A DNA stretch of 64,000 nucleotides from Oerskovia jenensis. Lineage in GTDB: Bacteria; Actinomycetota; Actinomycetes; Actinomycetales; Cellulomonadaceae. Location of the stretch: assembly GCF_016907235.1 (NCBI RefSeq), contig NZ_JAFBBO010000001.1, positions 434,001-498,000 of the forward strand, read 5' to 3'. Shown piece by piece: positions 48,803-58,287 of the stretch. How positions within the stretch are numbered: position 1 is the stretch's first letter; each line of letters begins with the position of its first letter. Both the position numbers and the translations under genes were made by a program. Below the pieces are notes generated by a model. The model ran no database searches, had not been told where the DNA came from, and saw only the letters and a program-made list of their open reading frames with translations.

Positions 48803-48874
48803 TGCCGGGGCCGCCGCGGCGGGGCGGGCTGTCCACGGAGGGGACCGTCACGACGCACCTGCCCGACCCGTCCC

Positions 48875-48925
48875 GTGCACGACCAGGCCCGGCGGCGGGG
48901 TGCGCCGTCGGGCCTGGTCGTGCAC
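48875..48925 (-). terminator. Terminator hairpin after arc
   Basis: A perfect 17-bp inverted repeat (GTGCACGACCAGGCCCG) with a 17-nt loop, 26 nt after the arc stop. Separates arc from dop. Confidence 0.7.
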
Positions 48926-48951
48926 GGCGGCGCGAGGCGCCGGGACCTGCG

Positions 48952-50643
48952 CTACAGGTACTGACCCGTGTTGGTCACGGTGTCGATGGTGCGCGCCGTG
49001 GCACCCGCCCCGTCGCCCTTCTTCTGGATGATCGTGCGGATGAAGACGATGCGCTCGCCCTTCTTGCCGGAGATCCGCGCCCAGTCGTCGGGGTTGGTCG
49101 TGTTGGGCAGGTCCTCGTTCTCCTTGAACTCGTCGACGCACGCCGCGAGCAGGTGCTCGACCCGGATGCCGCGCCGGCCGGTCGCCAGGAGGTCCTTGAT
49201 CGCGGACTTCTTGGCGCGGTCCACGACGTTCTGGATCATGGCGCCCGAGTTGAAGTCCTTGAAGAACAGGACCTCCTTGTCGCCGCTCGCGTACGTGACC
49301 TCGAGGAACTGGTTCTCGTCGCCCTCGGAGTACATGCGCTCGACCACGCTCGTGATCATCGCGTCGAGGGCCTCCTGCGGGCTCCCGCCGTGCTCGGCCA
49401 GGTCGTCCGGGTGGATCGGCAGGTCCGTCGTCAGGTACTTCGCGAAGATCTCCTTGGCACCCTCGGCGTCCGGGCGCTCGATCTTGATCTTCACGTCGAG
49501 CCGCCCGGGGCGCAGGATCGCGGGGTCGATCATGTCCTCCCGGTTGGACGCACCGATGACGATGACGTTGTCGAGGCGCTCGACGCCGTCGATCTCGCTC
49601 AGGAGCTGGGGCACGATCGTGGTCTCGACGTCGGACGACAGGCCCGTGCCGCGCGTGCGGAACAGCGACTCCATCTCGTCGAAGAACACCACGACGGGGG
49701 TGCCCTGCGAGGCCTTCTCCCGGGCGCGGGCGAAGATGAGCCGGATGTGGCGCTCGGTCTCCCCCACGTACTTGTTGAGGAGCTCGGGCCCCTTGACGTT
49801 GAGGAAGTAGCTCTTCGCGCCGTCCGGGTCCGAGACGACCGGCTCGCCCGCGAGCTCGCCCGCCGCGGCGCGCGCCTTGGCGACCGTGTGCGCGAGGGAG
49901 TTCGCGACGGCCTTGGCGATGAGCGTCTTGCCGCACCCGGGGGGCCCGTACAGCAGGACGCCCTTGGGCGGGCGCAGCCCGTGCTCGCGGAACAGGTCCG
50001 GGTGGCTGAACGGCAGCTCGACGGCGTCGCGGATCTGCTCGATCTGCGGCCCCAGGCCACCGATGTCGGAGTAGTCGATGTCGGGGACCTCTTCGAGGAC
50101 GAGCTCCTCGACCTCGGACTTGGGCACGATCTCGAACACGAACCCGCTGCGCGTGTCGATCGTCAGGGAGTCCCCGACGCGCAGGGGCGAGTCGGCGAGC
50201 GAGCCTGCGAGCCGCACCACGCGCTCCTCGTCCGAGCGCCCCACGACGAGCGCGCGGTCGGAGCCCAGGAGCTCCTTGACCGTCACGAGCTCGCCGACCT
50301 GCTCGTACCCGCCGGCGGCCACGACCGTCATGGCCTCGTTGAGCTTGACCTCCTGGCCCGGCTGCAACCGCGACACGTCGAGGCTCGGGCTCGCCCCGAC
50401 GTGCATCTTGCGGCCCGCCGCGGACACGTCCACGGTGCCGTCGGGGTGCGCGCCGAGGAACAGCGCGTAGGTGCCCGGGGGCTTGGCGAGCTCGTCGATC
50501 TGCCGCTTGAGGTCGATGATCTGGTCCCGTGCGGCCCGCAGGGCCTCGGCGAGCCGTTCGTTCTTCGCGGACAGGATCGCCTGCTGGCGTTCCGCGTCAC
50601 GGCTCGGGGTCTGTCCAGGTGTCAGTCCAGGCGCGTCGGTCAT
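48952..50643 (-). CDS. arc: Proteasome-associated AAA ATPase ARC/Mpa
   Basis: 563 aa from ATG 50643. The N-terminal coiled coil (about residues 15-52, [20 protein letters not shown]) binds Pup, two OB domains follow (about 55-190), then the AAA domain with Walker A GPPGCGKT and Walker [10 protein letters not shown]. The C-terminal GQYL docks into the alpha ring. Unfolds pupylated proteins and feeds them to PrcAB. Confidence 0.97.
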   Translation of the reverse strand: MTDAPGLTPGQTPSRDAERQQAILSAKNERLAEALRAARDQIIDLKRQIDELAKPPGTYALFLGAHPDGTVDVSAAGRKMHVGASPSLDVSRLQPGQEVKLNEAMTVVAAGGYEQVGELVTVKELLGSDRALVVGRSDEERVVRLAGSLADSPLRVGDSLTIDTRSGFVFEIVPKSEVEELVLEEVPDIDYSDIGGLGPQIEQIRDAVELPFSHPDLFREHGLRPPKGVLLYGPPGCGKTLIAKAVANSLAHTVAKARAAAGELAGEPVVSDPDGAKSYFLNVKGPELLNKYVGETERHIRLIFARAREKASQGTPVVVFFDEMESLFRTRGTGLSSDVETTIVPQLLSEIDGVERLDNVIVIGASNREDMIDPAILRPGRLDVKIKIERPDAEGAKEIFAKYLTTDLPIHPDDLAEHGGSPQEALDAMITSVVERMYSEGDENQFLEVTYASGDKEVLFFKDFNSGAMIQNVVDRAKKSAIKDLLATGRRGIRVEHLLAACVDEFKENEDLPNTTNPDDWARISGKKGERIVFIRTIIQKKGDGAGATARTIDTVTNTGQYL

Positions 50644-50741
50644 CCGGCCTTCTCCCTCTCGCTGGCACCGTCAGGAGGTCGTGCGGTCGACCCCGTCACC
50701 GGTGCGTCACCGATCCCCGGCAACCCGGTGATCGAGGCACG

Positions 50742-50747
50742 ACCTTA
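50742..50747 (-). promoter_or_regulatory. -10 box TAAGGT upstream of arc
   Basis: TAnnnT hexamer about 95 nt upstream of ATG 50643, between the trmI terminator and arc. Confidence 0.35.
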
Positions 50748-50761
50748 CGCACAAGTGTCCG

Positions 50762-50784
50762 CCGGGCGCTGCAGGAACGCCCGG
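50762..50784 (-). terminator. Hairpin after trmI
   Basis: CCGGGCG / CGCCCGG arms with a 9-nt loop, 17 nt after the trmI stop. Confidence 0.5.
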
Positions 50785-50801
50785 GTTGAGACGGTCGCTC
50801 C

Positions 50802-51953
50802 TCAATCGTTGTCGAGCACGTCCGAAACGTCCTGCGTGTCCTGCGCCTGCCCGTCCGGAGCCACGGAGTCCTCGGTGGTCGCCTCGACCGGCTCGAGCGG
50901 CTGGCCCGTACGCGGGTCGAGCTGGGCCCCCTGGCCGACGTCGCGGCGCACGCGGCGCACGCGCTTGTCGGAGACCGACCGCTCGCCCAGGTCCTCGGGC
51001 GTCCACTCCTCGGCCACCGGGTAGGACCCCTTCGCGGGGCGACGCTTGCGCAGGGGCGCGACCGTGCCGTCCGCGAGCCGGCGTGCCGTGAGCAGGAAGC
51101 CCGTGTGCCCGACCATGCGGTGCTGCGGGCGCACCGCGAGCCCCTCGAGGTGCCAGCCGCGCACGAGCGACTCCCACGCCGAGGGCTCGGCGTAGCGGCC
51201 GTCGGAGCGCAGGTCCTCGGCGAGGCGCGAGAGCTGGGTCGCGGTCGCGACGTAGCAGATGAGGACCCCGCCCGGCGCGAGCGCGTCGGCCACGGCGTCG
51301 AGGTTCTCCCACGGCGCGAGCATGTCGAGCACGACGCGGTCGATCGAGCCCTTCTCCGCGACCTGCGGCAGGACGTCCGAGAGGTCGCCGACCGACAGCT
51401 CCCACGCGGGGTGCTCCCCACCGAAGAACAGCTCGACGTTCCCGCGCGCGATCGCCGCGAAGTCCTCACGGCGCTCGATCGAGTGCACGGTGCCCTGGTC
51501 ACCGACGGCGCGCAGCAGCGACATGGTCAGCGCACCCGAGCCCACGCCCGCCTCGACGACGCGCGCACCGGGGTAGATGTCGGCCATCGCGACGATCTGA
51601 CCCGCGTCCTTGGGGTAGACCACGGCCGCGCCGCGCGGCATCGAGAGCACGTAGTCGGCGAGCAGCGGGCGCAGCGCGAGGTACTCGATGCCTGCGGTGT
51701 TGCGCACGACCGAGCCCTCGGGCAGGCCCACCAGGTCCTCGTGGCTGAGGTAGCCGCGGTGCGTGTGGAACGTCGCCCCCGTCGCGAGCGTGATGGTGTG
51801 CAGGCGGCCGCGGGGGTCCGTGAGCTGGACCTTGTCCCCCAGGCGCAGCGGTCCACGCCGCACGTCGGCGCCGGTCGGCGTGGGGGCCTGCGTGGCGGCG
51901 TCGTCGGCCGGGGCGGGCAGGGCGGAGGCGTCGTGCGCGGGGTCGTGGGTCAC
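50802..51953 (-). CDS. trmI: tRNA (adenine-58-N1)-methyltransferase TrmI
   Basis: 383 aa from GTG 51953. The N-terminal beta part (LRLGDKVQLTDPRGRLHTI) precedes a Rossmann methyltransferase with SAM motif VVEAGVGSGALTMSLLRAVG and catalytic Asp region VVLDMLAPW. It methylates A58 in the T-loop of tRNAs as a tetramer. The C-terminal 80 residues beyond the fold are acidic and probably disordered. Neighbour of arc in most actinobacteria. Confidence 0.93.
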   Translation of the reverse strand: MTHDPAHDASALPAPADDAATQAPTPTGADVRRGPLRLGDKVQLTDPRGRLHTITLATGATFHTHRGYLSHEDLVGLPEGSVVRNTAGIEYLALRPLLADYVLSMPRGAAVVYPKDAGQIVAMADIYPGARVVEAGVGSGALTMSLLRAVGDQGTVHSIERREDFAAIARGNVELFFGGEHPAWELSVGDLSDVLPQVAEKGSIDRVVLDMLAPWENLDAVADALAPGGVLICYVATATQLSRLAEDLRSDGRYAEPSAWESLVRGWHLEGLAVRPQHRMVGHTGFLLTARRLADGTVAPLRKRRPAKGSYPVAEEWTPEDLGERSVSDKRVRRVRRDVGQGAQLDPRTGQPLEPVEATTEDSVAPDGQAQDTQDVSDVLDND

Positions 51954-51961
51954 GGGCGACC

Positions 51962-51967
51962 ATCCTA
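51962..51967 (-). promoter_or_regulatory. Possible -10 box TAGGAT of trmI
   Basis: TAGGAT lies 8 nt before GTG 51953; AGGA within it could alternatively be a Shine-Dalgarno. Confidence 0.35.
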
Positions 51968-52019
51968 GTCGGGCGGGACGGGTCTCCCGCCCGGTCCTCG
52001 GACGCGGCCCGGTGACGGG

Positions 52020-53189
52020 TCAGCGCCCGCGGGTCCCCTTGAGCGCCGCGACGACGCGCGTGACGTCCAGGAGCCCGACGACGCGACCGCCGTCGGTCAC
52101 GACGACCACCGGGGCGTCGCGCGTCACCGCGGCCACGGCGTCGAGCATGGCCTGGCCGCGCAGGTGCACGTCGACCCACGCGGTGGGAGGCAGCCCGACG
52201 GCGACGGCCCCGACCGGGGTCAGCGGCGCCTGCGCCGGGGGCACCGCGGCGACGGCCGCGGGGTCCGCGAAGGCCACGGGGTGGCCGTCCGCCTCGACCA
52301 GCACGACGTGACCGGCACCGGCGCGCTGGGCCGACACGACGGCGTCGGCCACCGTGCTGGAGACGGGCACCGCGACGGCCGGGTACGCGAGCGCCGCGAC
52401 CGACAGGCCCGCGACGGCCTCGCGCGTGCGGCCGTTCTTGATCGCGGCCCCCGCGCCGGACCACAGGAAGGCGCCGATGAGCGCGGCCCACGCGACCGTG
52501 AACAAGGACACCTGGTAGCCGTTGAGCTGCGGCCACACGAGCGCCCAGAGGACGACCCCGATCGCCACGACCCGCCCGACCCAGCCCGCGACGATCGTGC
52601 CCGTGGTGCGGGAACCGGTCGCGGCCCAGACCGCGGACTCGAGGATCTGGCCGCCGTCGAGGGGTAGACCCGGCAGGAGGTTGAAGATGCCGACGAACGC
52701 GTTCGAGAACGCCGCCGCGTACAGCAGCAGGGCGGGGATCGTCATGGTCGGCTGCACCTGGAAGACGAGCCAGCACACCGCCGCGAGGAGAAGGTTGGTG
52801 AGCGGGCCGACGACCGAGACGAGGATGCCGTCGAGCGGACGCCTCGACGCGCCCGAGTACGCGGTGTGGCCGCCCCACAGGGTCACGGCGAGCTCCGTGA
52901 CCTGGTGCCCCCGAGCCTTCGCGACCACGGCGTGCGCGACCTCGTGCAGGAACACCGAGACGAACAGCAGCAGCACGAAGACGAACGAGACCAGGTAGAC
53001 CTCGCTGCTGCCGAGGTGCGGCGCGAAGCTGCGCACCGTGGGGACGAACAGGAACGTCAGCACGGCTGCGGCCAGGAACCAGGACGGGGTCAGGATGACG
53101 GGGGCACCCGACACCCGACCGATGATCCAGCCCTTCGTGAGCTGCGGGTCTCGGGGGGCGCGACGTGCCGGTGCCGGGGTGGTCTCCAC
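52020..53189 (-). CDS. M50 site-2 protease with CBS domains (Rip-like)
   Basis: 389 aa from GTG 53189, 6 nt after TAGGGT. The membrane protease has HEVAHAVV (zinc HExxH) near residue 82 and NLLPGLPLDGGQ near 165 with the third zinc ligand Asp. About six helices. The C-terminal 130 residues form a CBS pair (VVLVEADGHPVAFADPA, VVVVTDGGRVVGLLDVTR). It cleaves membrane proteins such as anti-sigma factors; target unknown. Divergent from the RecB-like nuclease gene. Confidence 0.93.
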   Translation of the reverse strand: METTPAPARRAPRDPQLTKGWIIGRVSGAPVILTPSWFLAAAVLTFLFVPTVRSFAPHLGSSEVYLVSFVFVLLLFVSVFLHEVAHAVVAKARGHQVTELAVTLWGGHTAYSGASRRPLDGILVSVVGPLTNLLLAAVCWLVFQVQPTMTIPALLLYAAAFSNAFVGIFNLLPGLPLDGGQILESAVWAATGSRTTGTIVAGWVGRVVAIGVVLWALVWPQLNGYQVSLFTVAWAALIGAFLWSGAGAAIKNGRTREAVAGLSVAALAYPAVAVPVSSTVADAVVSAQRAGAGHVVLVEADGHPVAFADPAAVAAVPPAQAPLTPVGAVAVGLPPTAWVDVHLRGQAMLDAVAAVTRDAPVVVVTDGGRVVGLLDVTRVVAALKGTRGR

Positions 53190-53195
53190 GTCGAC

Positions 53196-53201
53196 ACCCT
53201 A
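53196..53201 (-). promoter_or_regulatory. -10 box TAGGGT of the leaderless M50 protease gene
   Basis: CATAGGGT, 6 nt before GTG 53189, no ribosome binding site between. Confidence 0.55.
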
Positions 53202-53262
53202 TGTCGGGCACCTGCGCCTGACCCGTGCTGTGGAACGTCGCGGTCGTGTGGGAGTGGCCACG

Positions 53263-53268
53263 TAGGCT
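53263..53268 (+). promoter_or_regulatory. -10 box TAGGCT of the leaderless RecB-like gene
   Basis: TAGGCT, 6 nt before ATG 53275. Confidence 0.55.
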
Positions 53269-53274
53269 CGACGC

Positions 53275-54321
53275 ATGACGTCCCTCGCCCCCGACCTCGC
53301 AGGCTCCGGCCACACTTCTGGCCGGCCCACCGGGCCCGTCGCGCCCACCGGGTCCGTCGCGCCCGCGGACGCCGCCGAGCCGCTCGAGTCCGTCGAGACG
53401 GCCGAGCTCCTGGGCCACGCTCCTCGCGAGCGCCGTCGGCCCGCGTTGTCGCCGTCCCGGGCGAACGACTTCATGCAGTGCCCGCTGCTGTTCCGGTTCC
53501 GCGTGGTCGACAAGCTGCCCGAGCCCCCCAGCTCTGCGGCCGCGCGCGGCACCCTGGTCCACTCGGTGCTAGAACGCCTCTACGACGCCCCCGTGGGCGA
53601 GCGCACCCTCGCGGCCGCCCAGGCCATGCTGCCCGGCGAGTGGGAGCGGCTGCAGGAGGCCGAGCCGCGGTACGCGGAGCTGTTCGCCGGTGGCGCTGCG
53701 GGGTCTGCGGGCTCGGCCGGTGCGGGTGCAGGCCCCGACAACCCGGCCGACGGCGGGGTGCAGGCCTGGCTCGACGGCGCAGGGAACCTCCTGGGCACGT
53801 ACTTCACGCTCGAGGACCCCAACCGCCTCGAGCCCGCCGAGCGCGAGATGTTCGTCGAGACCCAGCTCGAGGACGGTCCGCTGCTGCGCGGCATCGTCGA
53901 CCGGCTCGACGTGGCCCCCAACGGTGCGATGCGGGTCGTGGACTACAAGACGGGCAAGTCTCCCCGCCCGCAGTACCAGGGCTCTGCGCTGTTCCAGATG
54001 CGCTTCTACGGCCTCGTGCTGTGGCGCGAGCGGGGCGAGATCCCCAAGATGCTCCAGCTCGTCTACCTGGGTGACGGCCAGGTGCTGCGCGCCGAGCCGC
54101 AGGAGGCGGACCTCCGCGCGGTCGAGGAGCAGGTGCGCACGCTCTGGTCGACCATCACGCAGGCCGCACGCACCGGGCAGTGGACCCCGCGCCGGACCCC
54201 GCTGTGCGGGTGGTGCGCGCACCAGGCCGTGTGCCCGCAGTTCGGCGGGACGCCGCCTGAGATCCCCGAGGGCGCGGTCGAGCTCGCGCTCGGCATCGCG
54301 CCGGAGGCCGTGGCGTCGTAG
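53275..54321 (+). CDS. RecB family exonuclease with Fe-S cluster
   Basis: 348 aa. After a 55-residue disordered N-terminus come LSPSRANDFMQCPLLFRFRV (first cluster Cys), RGTLVHSVLERLY, the nuclease motif Asp in RGIVDRLD and the DYKTGK catalytic core, and three further Cys in LCGWCAHQAVCPQF. This is the Cas4/AddB-like PD-(D/E)XK plus 4Fe-4S arrangement. It probably degrades DNA in repair; no Cas or helicase gene is near. A Gly/Ala/Ser loop near residue 145 is low-complexity. Confidence 0.9.
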   Translation: MTSLAPDLAGSGHTSGRPTGPVAPTGSVAPADAAEPLESVETAELLGHAPRERRRPALSPSRANDFMQCPLLFRFRVVDKLPEPPSSAAARGTLVHSVLERLYDAPVGERTLAAAQAMLPGEWERLQEAEPRYAELFAGGAAGSAGSAGAGAGPDNPADGGVQAWLDGAGNLLGTYFTLEDPNRLEPAEREMFVETQLEDGPLLRGIVDRLDVAPNGAMRVVDYKTGKSPRPQYQGSALFQMRFYGLVLWRERGEIPKMLQLVYLGDGQVLRAEPQEADLRAVEEQVRTLWSTITQAARTGQWTPRRTPLCGWCAHQAVCPQFGGTPPEIPEGAVELALGIAPEAVAS

Positions 54322-54384
54322 GACGCGTCGCCCGGCCCCGACGACGCGCGAGCGGAGCCTTGCGTAGCACCCACCCCAGGTGGT

Positions 54385-54400
54385 GTGTTCCGCGGAACAC
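54385..54400. promoter_or_regulatory. 16-bp perfect palindrome GTGTTCCGCGGAACAC
   Basis: Lies in the 209-bp region between the convergent RecB-like and response regulator genes. No gene start is nearby, so role is unclear; it could be a repressor site or part of the 3' end structure. CCAAC-AATC-GTTGG lies beside it. Confidence 0.4.
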
Positions 54401-54434
54401 CAACAATCGTTGGCGCTCCGCCGAAGACCACATC

Positions 54435-54451
54435 CCCGGCGTCATGCCGGG
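54435..54451 (-). terminator. Small hairpin downstream of the response regulator gene
   Basis: CCCGGC-GTCAT-GCCGGG, about 80 nt past the stop. Weak candidate. Confidence 0.3.
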
Positions 54452-54530
54452 ATCTGCCTGGCTCAGAGCTCGATGAGGTCCATCACGTCGCTCCGGAAAG
54501 CGTGCACGGAGCCGCTGACCGGGGTCCGCC

Positions 54531-55133
54531 TCAGAGCCAGTCGTGCTCGCGCGCGTAGCGCGCGGCCTCGTGCCGCGTGCGCGTCTGGGTCTTCTGCATC
54601 GCGCTCGAGAGATAGTTGCGGACCGTACCCTGCGCCAGGTGCAGCCTGGCCGCGATCTCGGCGACGGAGAAGCCGTCGCGCGTGACGCGAAGCACGTCGA
54701 GCTCGCGGTCCGTCAGTGGCACGTCGTCCATGAGCGCGGCAGCGGACACGTCGTGGTCGATCCAACGCCGCCCCTGGTGCAGCGCCGCGATGACGGTCGT
54801 GATGTGGCTCGGCTCGGCGGACTTGCTCACGAAGCCCTGCACGCCGAGCCGCAGCGCCTTGCGCAGGACGCCTGGACGGGCGTGGCGCGTGAGCATGAGG
54901 ATCACCTGGTCGGGCGCGACCCGCCGGATCCGGGCGACCGCCTCGAGCCCGTCGACGCCAGGCATCTCGAGGTCGATGACGAGCACGTCAGGGCGGTGCG
55001 CGAGCGTGGCCTCGACCGCCTGCGCCCCGTCGGCTGCCTCCGCCACGACGATGACGTCGCCCTCGAGCGGGAGCAGCGCAGCAAGGGCGCTGCGCAGGAG
55101 GACCTCGTCGTCAGCCAGCACGATCGTGGTCAC
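54531..55133 (-). CDS. NarL/DesR-type response regulator
   Basis: 200 aa from GTG 55133, overlapping the kinase stop by GTGA. Receiver domain with Asp pair LADDEVLL, phosphoacceptor Asp in DVLVIDLEMPG near residue 53 and Lys in FVSKSAEP. C-terminal LuxR helix-turn-helix LTDRELDVLRVTRDGFSVAEIA. It probably controls the divergent ABC exporter genes at 56528-58195. Confidence 0.93.
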   Translation of the reverse strand: MTTIVLADDEVLLRSALAALLPLEGDVIVVAEAADGAQAVEATLAHRPDVLVIDLEMPGVDGLEAVARIRRVAPDQVILMLTRHARPGVLRKALRLGVQGFVSKSAEPSHITTVIAALHQGRRWIDHDVSAAALMDDVPLTDRELDVLRVTRDGFSVAEIAARLHLAQGTVRNYLSSAMQKTQTRTRHEAARYAREHDWL

Positions 55134-56368
55134 GGGCCCTGCCCCTCGCTCCTCGGACCGGTGCGCTGTCCCGGAACCGAGAACGTGGCCGCAGTCCGGA
55201 AGAGCCCGTCGGCGACCTCGACAGTGAGCTCGCCGCCCGCCTCCGACACACGCCTTGCGAGGACGGCCAGGCCGTGGAGCGTCGGGCTGGTGGCGGGAGC
55301 GCCGTCGTTGACGACGGTGATGCCGTCGGCCGTGAGGAGGACGTGCACGAACGTGGCGCGCGAGTGACGCAAGACGTTGGTCGTGGTCTCACGCAGCACC
55401 TGCGCGAGGAGATCTCCGAAGTGCGCGCCCAGCTCCGCCGGGCGGTCGACGCGCACGCGGATACCCGCGGCCTCCAGAAGGCGCCGCGCGTTCTCCAGCT
55501 CTGCCGAGAGGTTGGGACGGCGCTGCCCGTACGCGAGCTCCTTCGCCTGCGCGATCGTGTCCCCGACCAGTGCGTACGTCTCGCGCAGCTCCCGCTCAGC
55601 CGCCGACGTGTCGGTCCGGACCAGCTTCTGCGCGAGCGCGATCTTGAGCTTCACGACGTGCAGGGTGTGGCCCTGGATGTCGTGCAGGTCGCTCGCGAAC
55701 CGCATGCGCTCCCTCACGACCGCGAGCTCGGCCTCGCGCTCCCGTGCCTCCTCGAGCTCGGTCATGACGTCGTAGAAGCCCTTGTGGGGGTAGCGCATGC
55801 CGATCAGGACCACCGTGATCCCGGTCGGGACGAGGACGTACGCGACGAGCCCCGCGGCGTCGACCTTCCCCGACGCGACCAGGCCCCAGACGCCCACCGC
55901 GGCGACGTACCCGGCAACGCCGACAGCGGCCGCCGCCCGGTGGCGGGACAGCTCGGGGACGACCAGGCTCCCGACGATCGCGAGACCGTAGTACGCGGCC
56001 TCGGGACCGGGTTCCACCACGAGGACGCCGTAGGGCCATACCGCCGCGGCGACGACCAGGCAGGGCACCTGCACGCGCACGAGGTCGGCCGCCGTCCACC
56101 GTTCGAAGGCCAGGAGGGCCGCTGCGGTCCCGAGAGCCAGCACGACCGCCTGCACCGCGTCCTGCGCCTGCACCGCGACGAGATAGGCGCCGACGAGCGC
56201 GAGCACGGGCAGGAGGGCGAGGAGGTTGAGCCGCCGGAAACGGCGGCGCGACGCCTCCGACGTGCGGGTCGCGCGGGAGCCCCACGGCGACCTGTACGGC
56301 GACGGACGCGCCGTGACGCGCTCGCGGGGCGCCGTCGGGACCTCCGGCGCGGAGGGGCGTGCGTCCAT
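55130..56368 (-). CDS. DesK-like sensor histidine kinase
   Basis: 412 aa. Five or six membrane segments (residues about 45-200) form the sensor. The HisKA_3 box FASDLHDIQGHTLHVVKLK has the phosphoacceptor His. The ATPase domain has RETTTNVLRHS and LHGLAVLARRV. Its arrangement with a LuxR-type regulator and a two-gene ABC exporter resembles systems that answer membrane or antibiotic stress. Signal unknown. Confidence 0.92.
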   Translation of the reverse strand: MDARPSAPEVPTAPRERVTARPSPYRSPWGSRATRTSEASRRRFRRLNLLALLPVLALVGAYLVAVQAQDAVQAVVLALGTAAALLAFERWTAADLVRVQVPCLVVAAAVWPYGVLVVEPGPEAAYYGLAIVGSLVVPELSRHRAAAAVGVAGYVAAVGVWGLVASGKVDAAGLVAYVLVPTGITVVLIGMRYPHKGFYDVMTELEEAREREAELAVVRERMRFASDLHDIQGHTLHVVKLKIALAQKLVRTDTSAAERELRETYALVGDTIAQAKELAYGQRRPNLSAELENARRLLEAAGIRVRVDRPAELGAHFGDLLAQVLRETTTNVLRHSRATFVHVLLTADGITVVNDGAPATSPTLHGLAVLARRVSEAGGELTVEVADGLFRTAATFSVPGQRTGPRSEGQGP

Positions 56369-56433
56369 GGGCAGCTCACTGGTTCGGCGACGGTCTCAGA
56401 GTCAGTATCCGGCCGGGGCAGGACGGAGACCAG

Positions 56434-56469
56434 TGACACCACGTCATGCGTGTCCTCCGCAGACGTCAT
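56434..56469. promoter_or_regulatory. Candidate response-regulator sites between desK-like and ABC genes
   Basis: TGAC-ACCAC-GTCA (56434-56446) is an inverted repeat. ACGTCAT occurs twice (56441-56447 and 56463-56469), 22 bp apart, about two helical turns. They lie between the divergent starts at 56368 and 56528. Confidence 0.45.
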
Positions 56470-56527
56470 ACCGACCCCTGACGCCACGGCACTGGGAGCG
56501 CGGACTGCGCGCGGCTGAGATGGTGCC

Positions 56528-57439
56528 ATGACCTCAGACCCAGTGATCGACGTCGAGAACCTCGGCGTCGTGTACGGCGGCTTCCATGCCGTGAAGGACC
56601 TGTCGTTGCGGGTGGGACGCGGTGAGCTGTACGCACTCCTCGGCACCAACGGCGCCGGCAAGACGTCGGCCCTGGAGGTCGTCGAGGGCCACCGCGCAGC
56701 AACTACGGGAACGGTACGCGTCTTCGGTGAGAGCCCGGAGAATCGCAGTGCGGTGCGTGCCCGGACCGGCATCATGCTCCAGGAGAGCGGCTTCTCTCCC
56801 GATCTCACCGTGGCAGAGACGGTCGGGCTCCTCGGCCGCCTCTCCGGGCGCACGGACTCGGTGGACCGCGTGCTGGGTCTCGTCGACCTTCGGCACAAGG
56901 CGGACACGCGGGTGACCCAGCTCTCGGGAGGTGAGAAGCGGCGACTCGACTTCGCTACCGCGGTGTACGGCAGGCCCGACCTCGTCTTCCTCGACGAGCC
57001 CACCACCGGTCTGGACATCGCGTCCCGTGACGCCCTGTGGGAGACCGTCCAGGACCTGCGTGACGAGGGGACGACCGTCGTCCTCACCACCCACTACCTG
57101 GAGGAGGCGCAGCAACGTGCCGACCGCATCGGCCTGATGCACCGCGGCACGCTCCGTCGGGAGGGCACGGTCGACGAGCTCACGCTGGCCCTGCCGGCCT
57201 CGATCCGTTTCTCGCTCCCGCTCGGCGCACCGGCCCCTCCCGAGCGATCTCTCCCGCAGGACGACCGGACCTGGCTCATCGAGACGTTCACGCTCCAGCG
57301 CGACCTCAAGCAGCTCCTCGACTGGGCCGAGGACCACGTCGTGGAGCTCCAGGGGTTGTCCGCGGCCCCGACGCGTCTGGACGACGTGTTCCGCGCCGTA
57401 GGCAGCGACGACGGACCCGACCCGTCCCCGCACCACTAG
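56528..57439 (+). CDS. ABC transporter ATP-binding protein, DrrA-like
   Basis: 303 aa. Walker A GTNGAGKT, Q-loop QESGFSPD, signature LSGGEKRR, Walker B LVFLDEPTTGLD, and H-loop TTHYLEE. A C-terminal extension of about 80 residues is of the DrrA/CcmA type. With the permease gene 36 nt downstream it forms an exporter. Regulated probably by the divergent two-component system. Confidence 0.93.
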   Translation: MTSDPVIDVENLGVVYGGFHAVKDLSLRVGRGELYALLGTNGAGKTSALEVVEGHRAATTGTVRVFGESPENRSAVRARTGIMLQESGFSPDLTVAETVGLLGRLSGRTDSVDRVLGLVDLRHKADTRVTQLSGGEKRRLDFATAVYGRPDLVFLDEPTTGLDIASRDALWETVQDLRDEGTTVVLTTHYLEEAQQRADRIGLMHRGTLRREGTVDELTLALPASIRFSLPLGAPAPPERSLPQDDRTWLIETFTLQRDLKQLLDWAEDHVVELQGLSAAPTRLDDVFRAVGSDDGPDPSPHH

Positions 57440-57475
57440 ACCTTCCGCAGAGCCCGCCCCCGAGAGGAAACCCTC

Positions 57476-58195
57476 ATGCTCCCCATCGCGCACAGCGAGC
57501 TGGTCCAGCTCTTCCGCAACCGTGCCGTGCTCGTCACGAGCCTGGTCATGCCCGTCGCCGCGGCCGTGTTCTTCATCAGCTTCCGCGACGTCTTCGCCAG
57601 GATCGGCAGCGTCGGTTATGTCGCGGCCGTGCTCGTGTTCACCATCGCCGCGTTCAGCCTCTACGCGACCACGGTGACCACGCTCGCCGCCCGGCGCCAG
57701 GACCTGTTCCTCAAGCGGCTGCGCTCGACGGCTGCGAGGGACGCGAGCATCCTCACGGGCCTCGTGCTCCCCGTCTCCGTGATCGCCCTCGTCCAGGTGG
57801 GCGTGATCCTGGGCGTGTTCGGTGCCGTGGGCGGCGGTCCGGCCGCCCCGGTAGTGCTCGTGCTCGCGGTGCTCGCGACGTTCGTGATGATGCTGGCCTT
57901 CGGGATCGCGACGGCCGGGGTCACGACCTCGCCCGAGCATGCCCAGGTCACCAGCCTGCCCCTGAGCCTGGGCGTCGTGGCGGTCGCCAGCTGGGTCGGC
58001 ATCACCGGAACCGACAGCCTCGCGCTGCTCAAGCGGCTCCTCCCCGGGGGCGCGGCCACCGAGCTCGTCGTGAGCTCCTGGCAGGGAGGGACCTCCGTCT
58101 CCGAATCGCTCCTCCTGCTCACCCCGACGCTCGCCTGGGTGGGCGTGGCGGTGGCCGTCGCCGTACGGGTCTTCCGCTGGGAGCCTCGACGATGA
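57476..58195 (+). CDS. ABC-2 type permease
   Basis: 239 aa, GAGAGGAAA before ATG 57476. Six hydrophobic segments with the ABC-2 pattern: FRNRAVLVTSLVMPVAAAVF, LFLKRLRSTAARDASIL and the late helices. Pairs with the ATPase before it for export of an unknown compound, perhaps an antimicrobial peptide or lipid. Confidence 0.9.
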   Translation: MLPIAHSELVQLFRNRAVLVTSLVMPVAAAVFFISFRDVFARIGSVGYVAAVLVFTIAAFSLYATTVTTLAARRQDLFLKRLRSTAARDASILTGLVLPVSVIALVQVGVILGVFGAVGGGPAAPVVLVLAVLATFVMMLAFGIATAGVTTSPEHAQVTSLPLSLGVVAVASWVGITGTDSLALLKRLLPGGAATELVVSSWQGGTSVSESLLLLTPTLAWVGVAVAVAVRVFRWEPRR

Positions 58196-58287
58196 ACGCG
58201 CGCACCGACCCGCGCGGGACCACAAGGCCCCGCGGACGGACGTCCTGCCCGCGGTACCCGGCACGCTCGAGGGCTCCGTGGGGTGTG

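Noticed and set aside
48875-48925. Attachment site or small mobile element end
   Set aside because: The 17-bp inverted repeat directly follows arc and has no transposase or target duplication; terminator is simpler.
53275-54321. Cas4 as part of a CRISPR system
   Set aside because: Same nuclease/Fe-S fold, but no cas genes or arrays; the neighbourhood is the usual one of the actinobacterial RecB-like gene.
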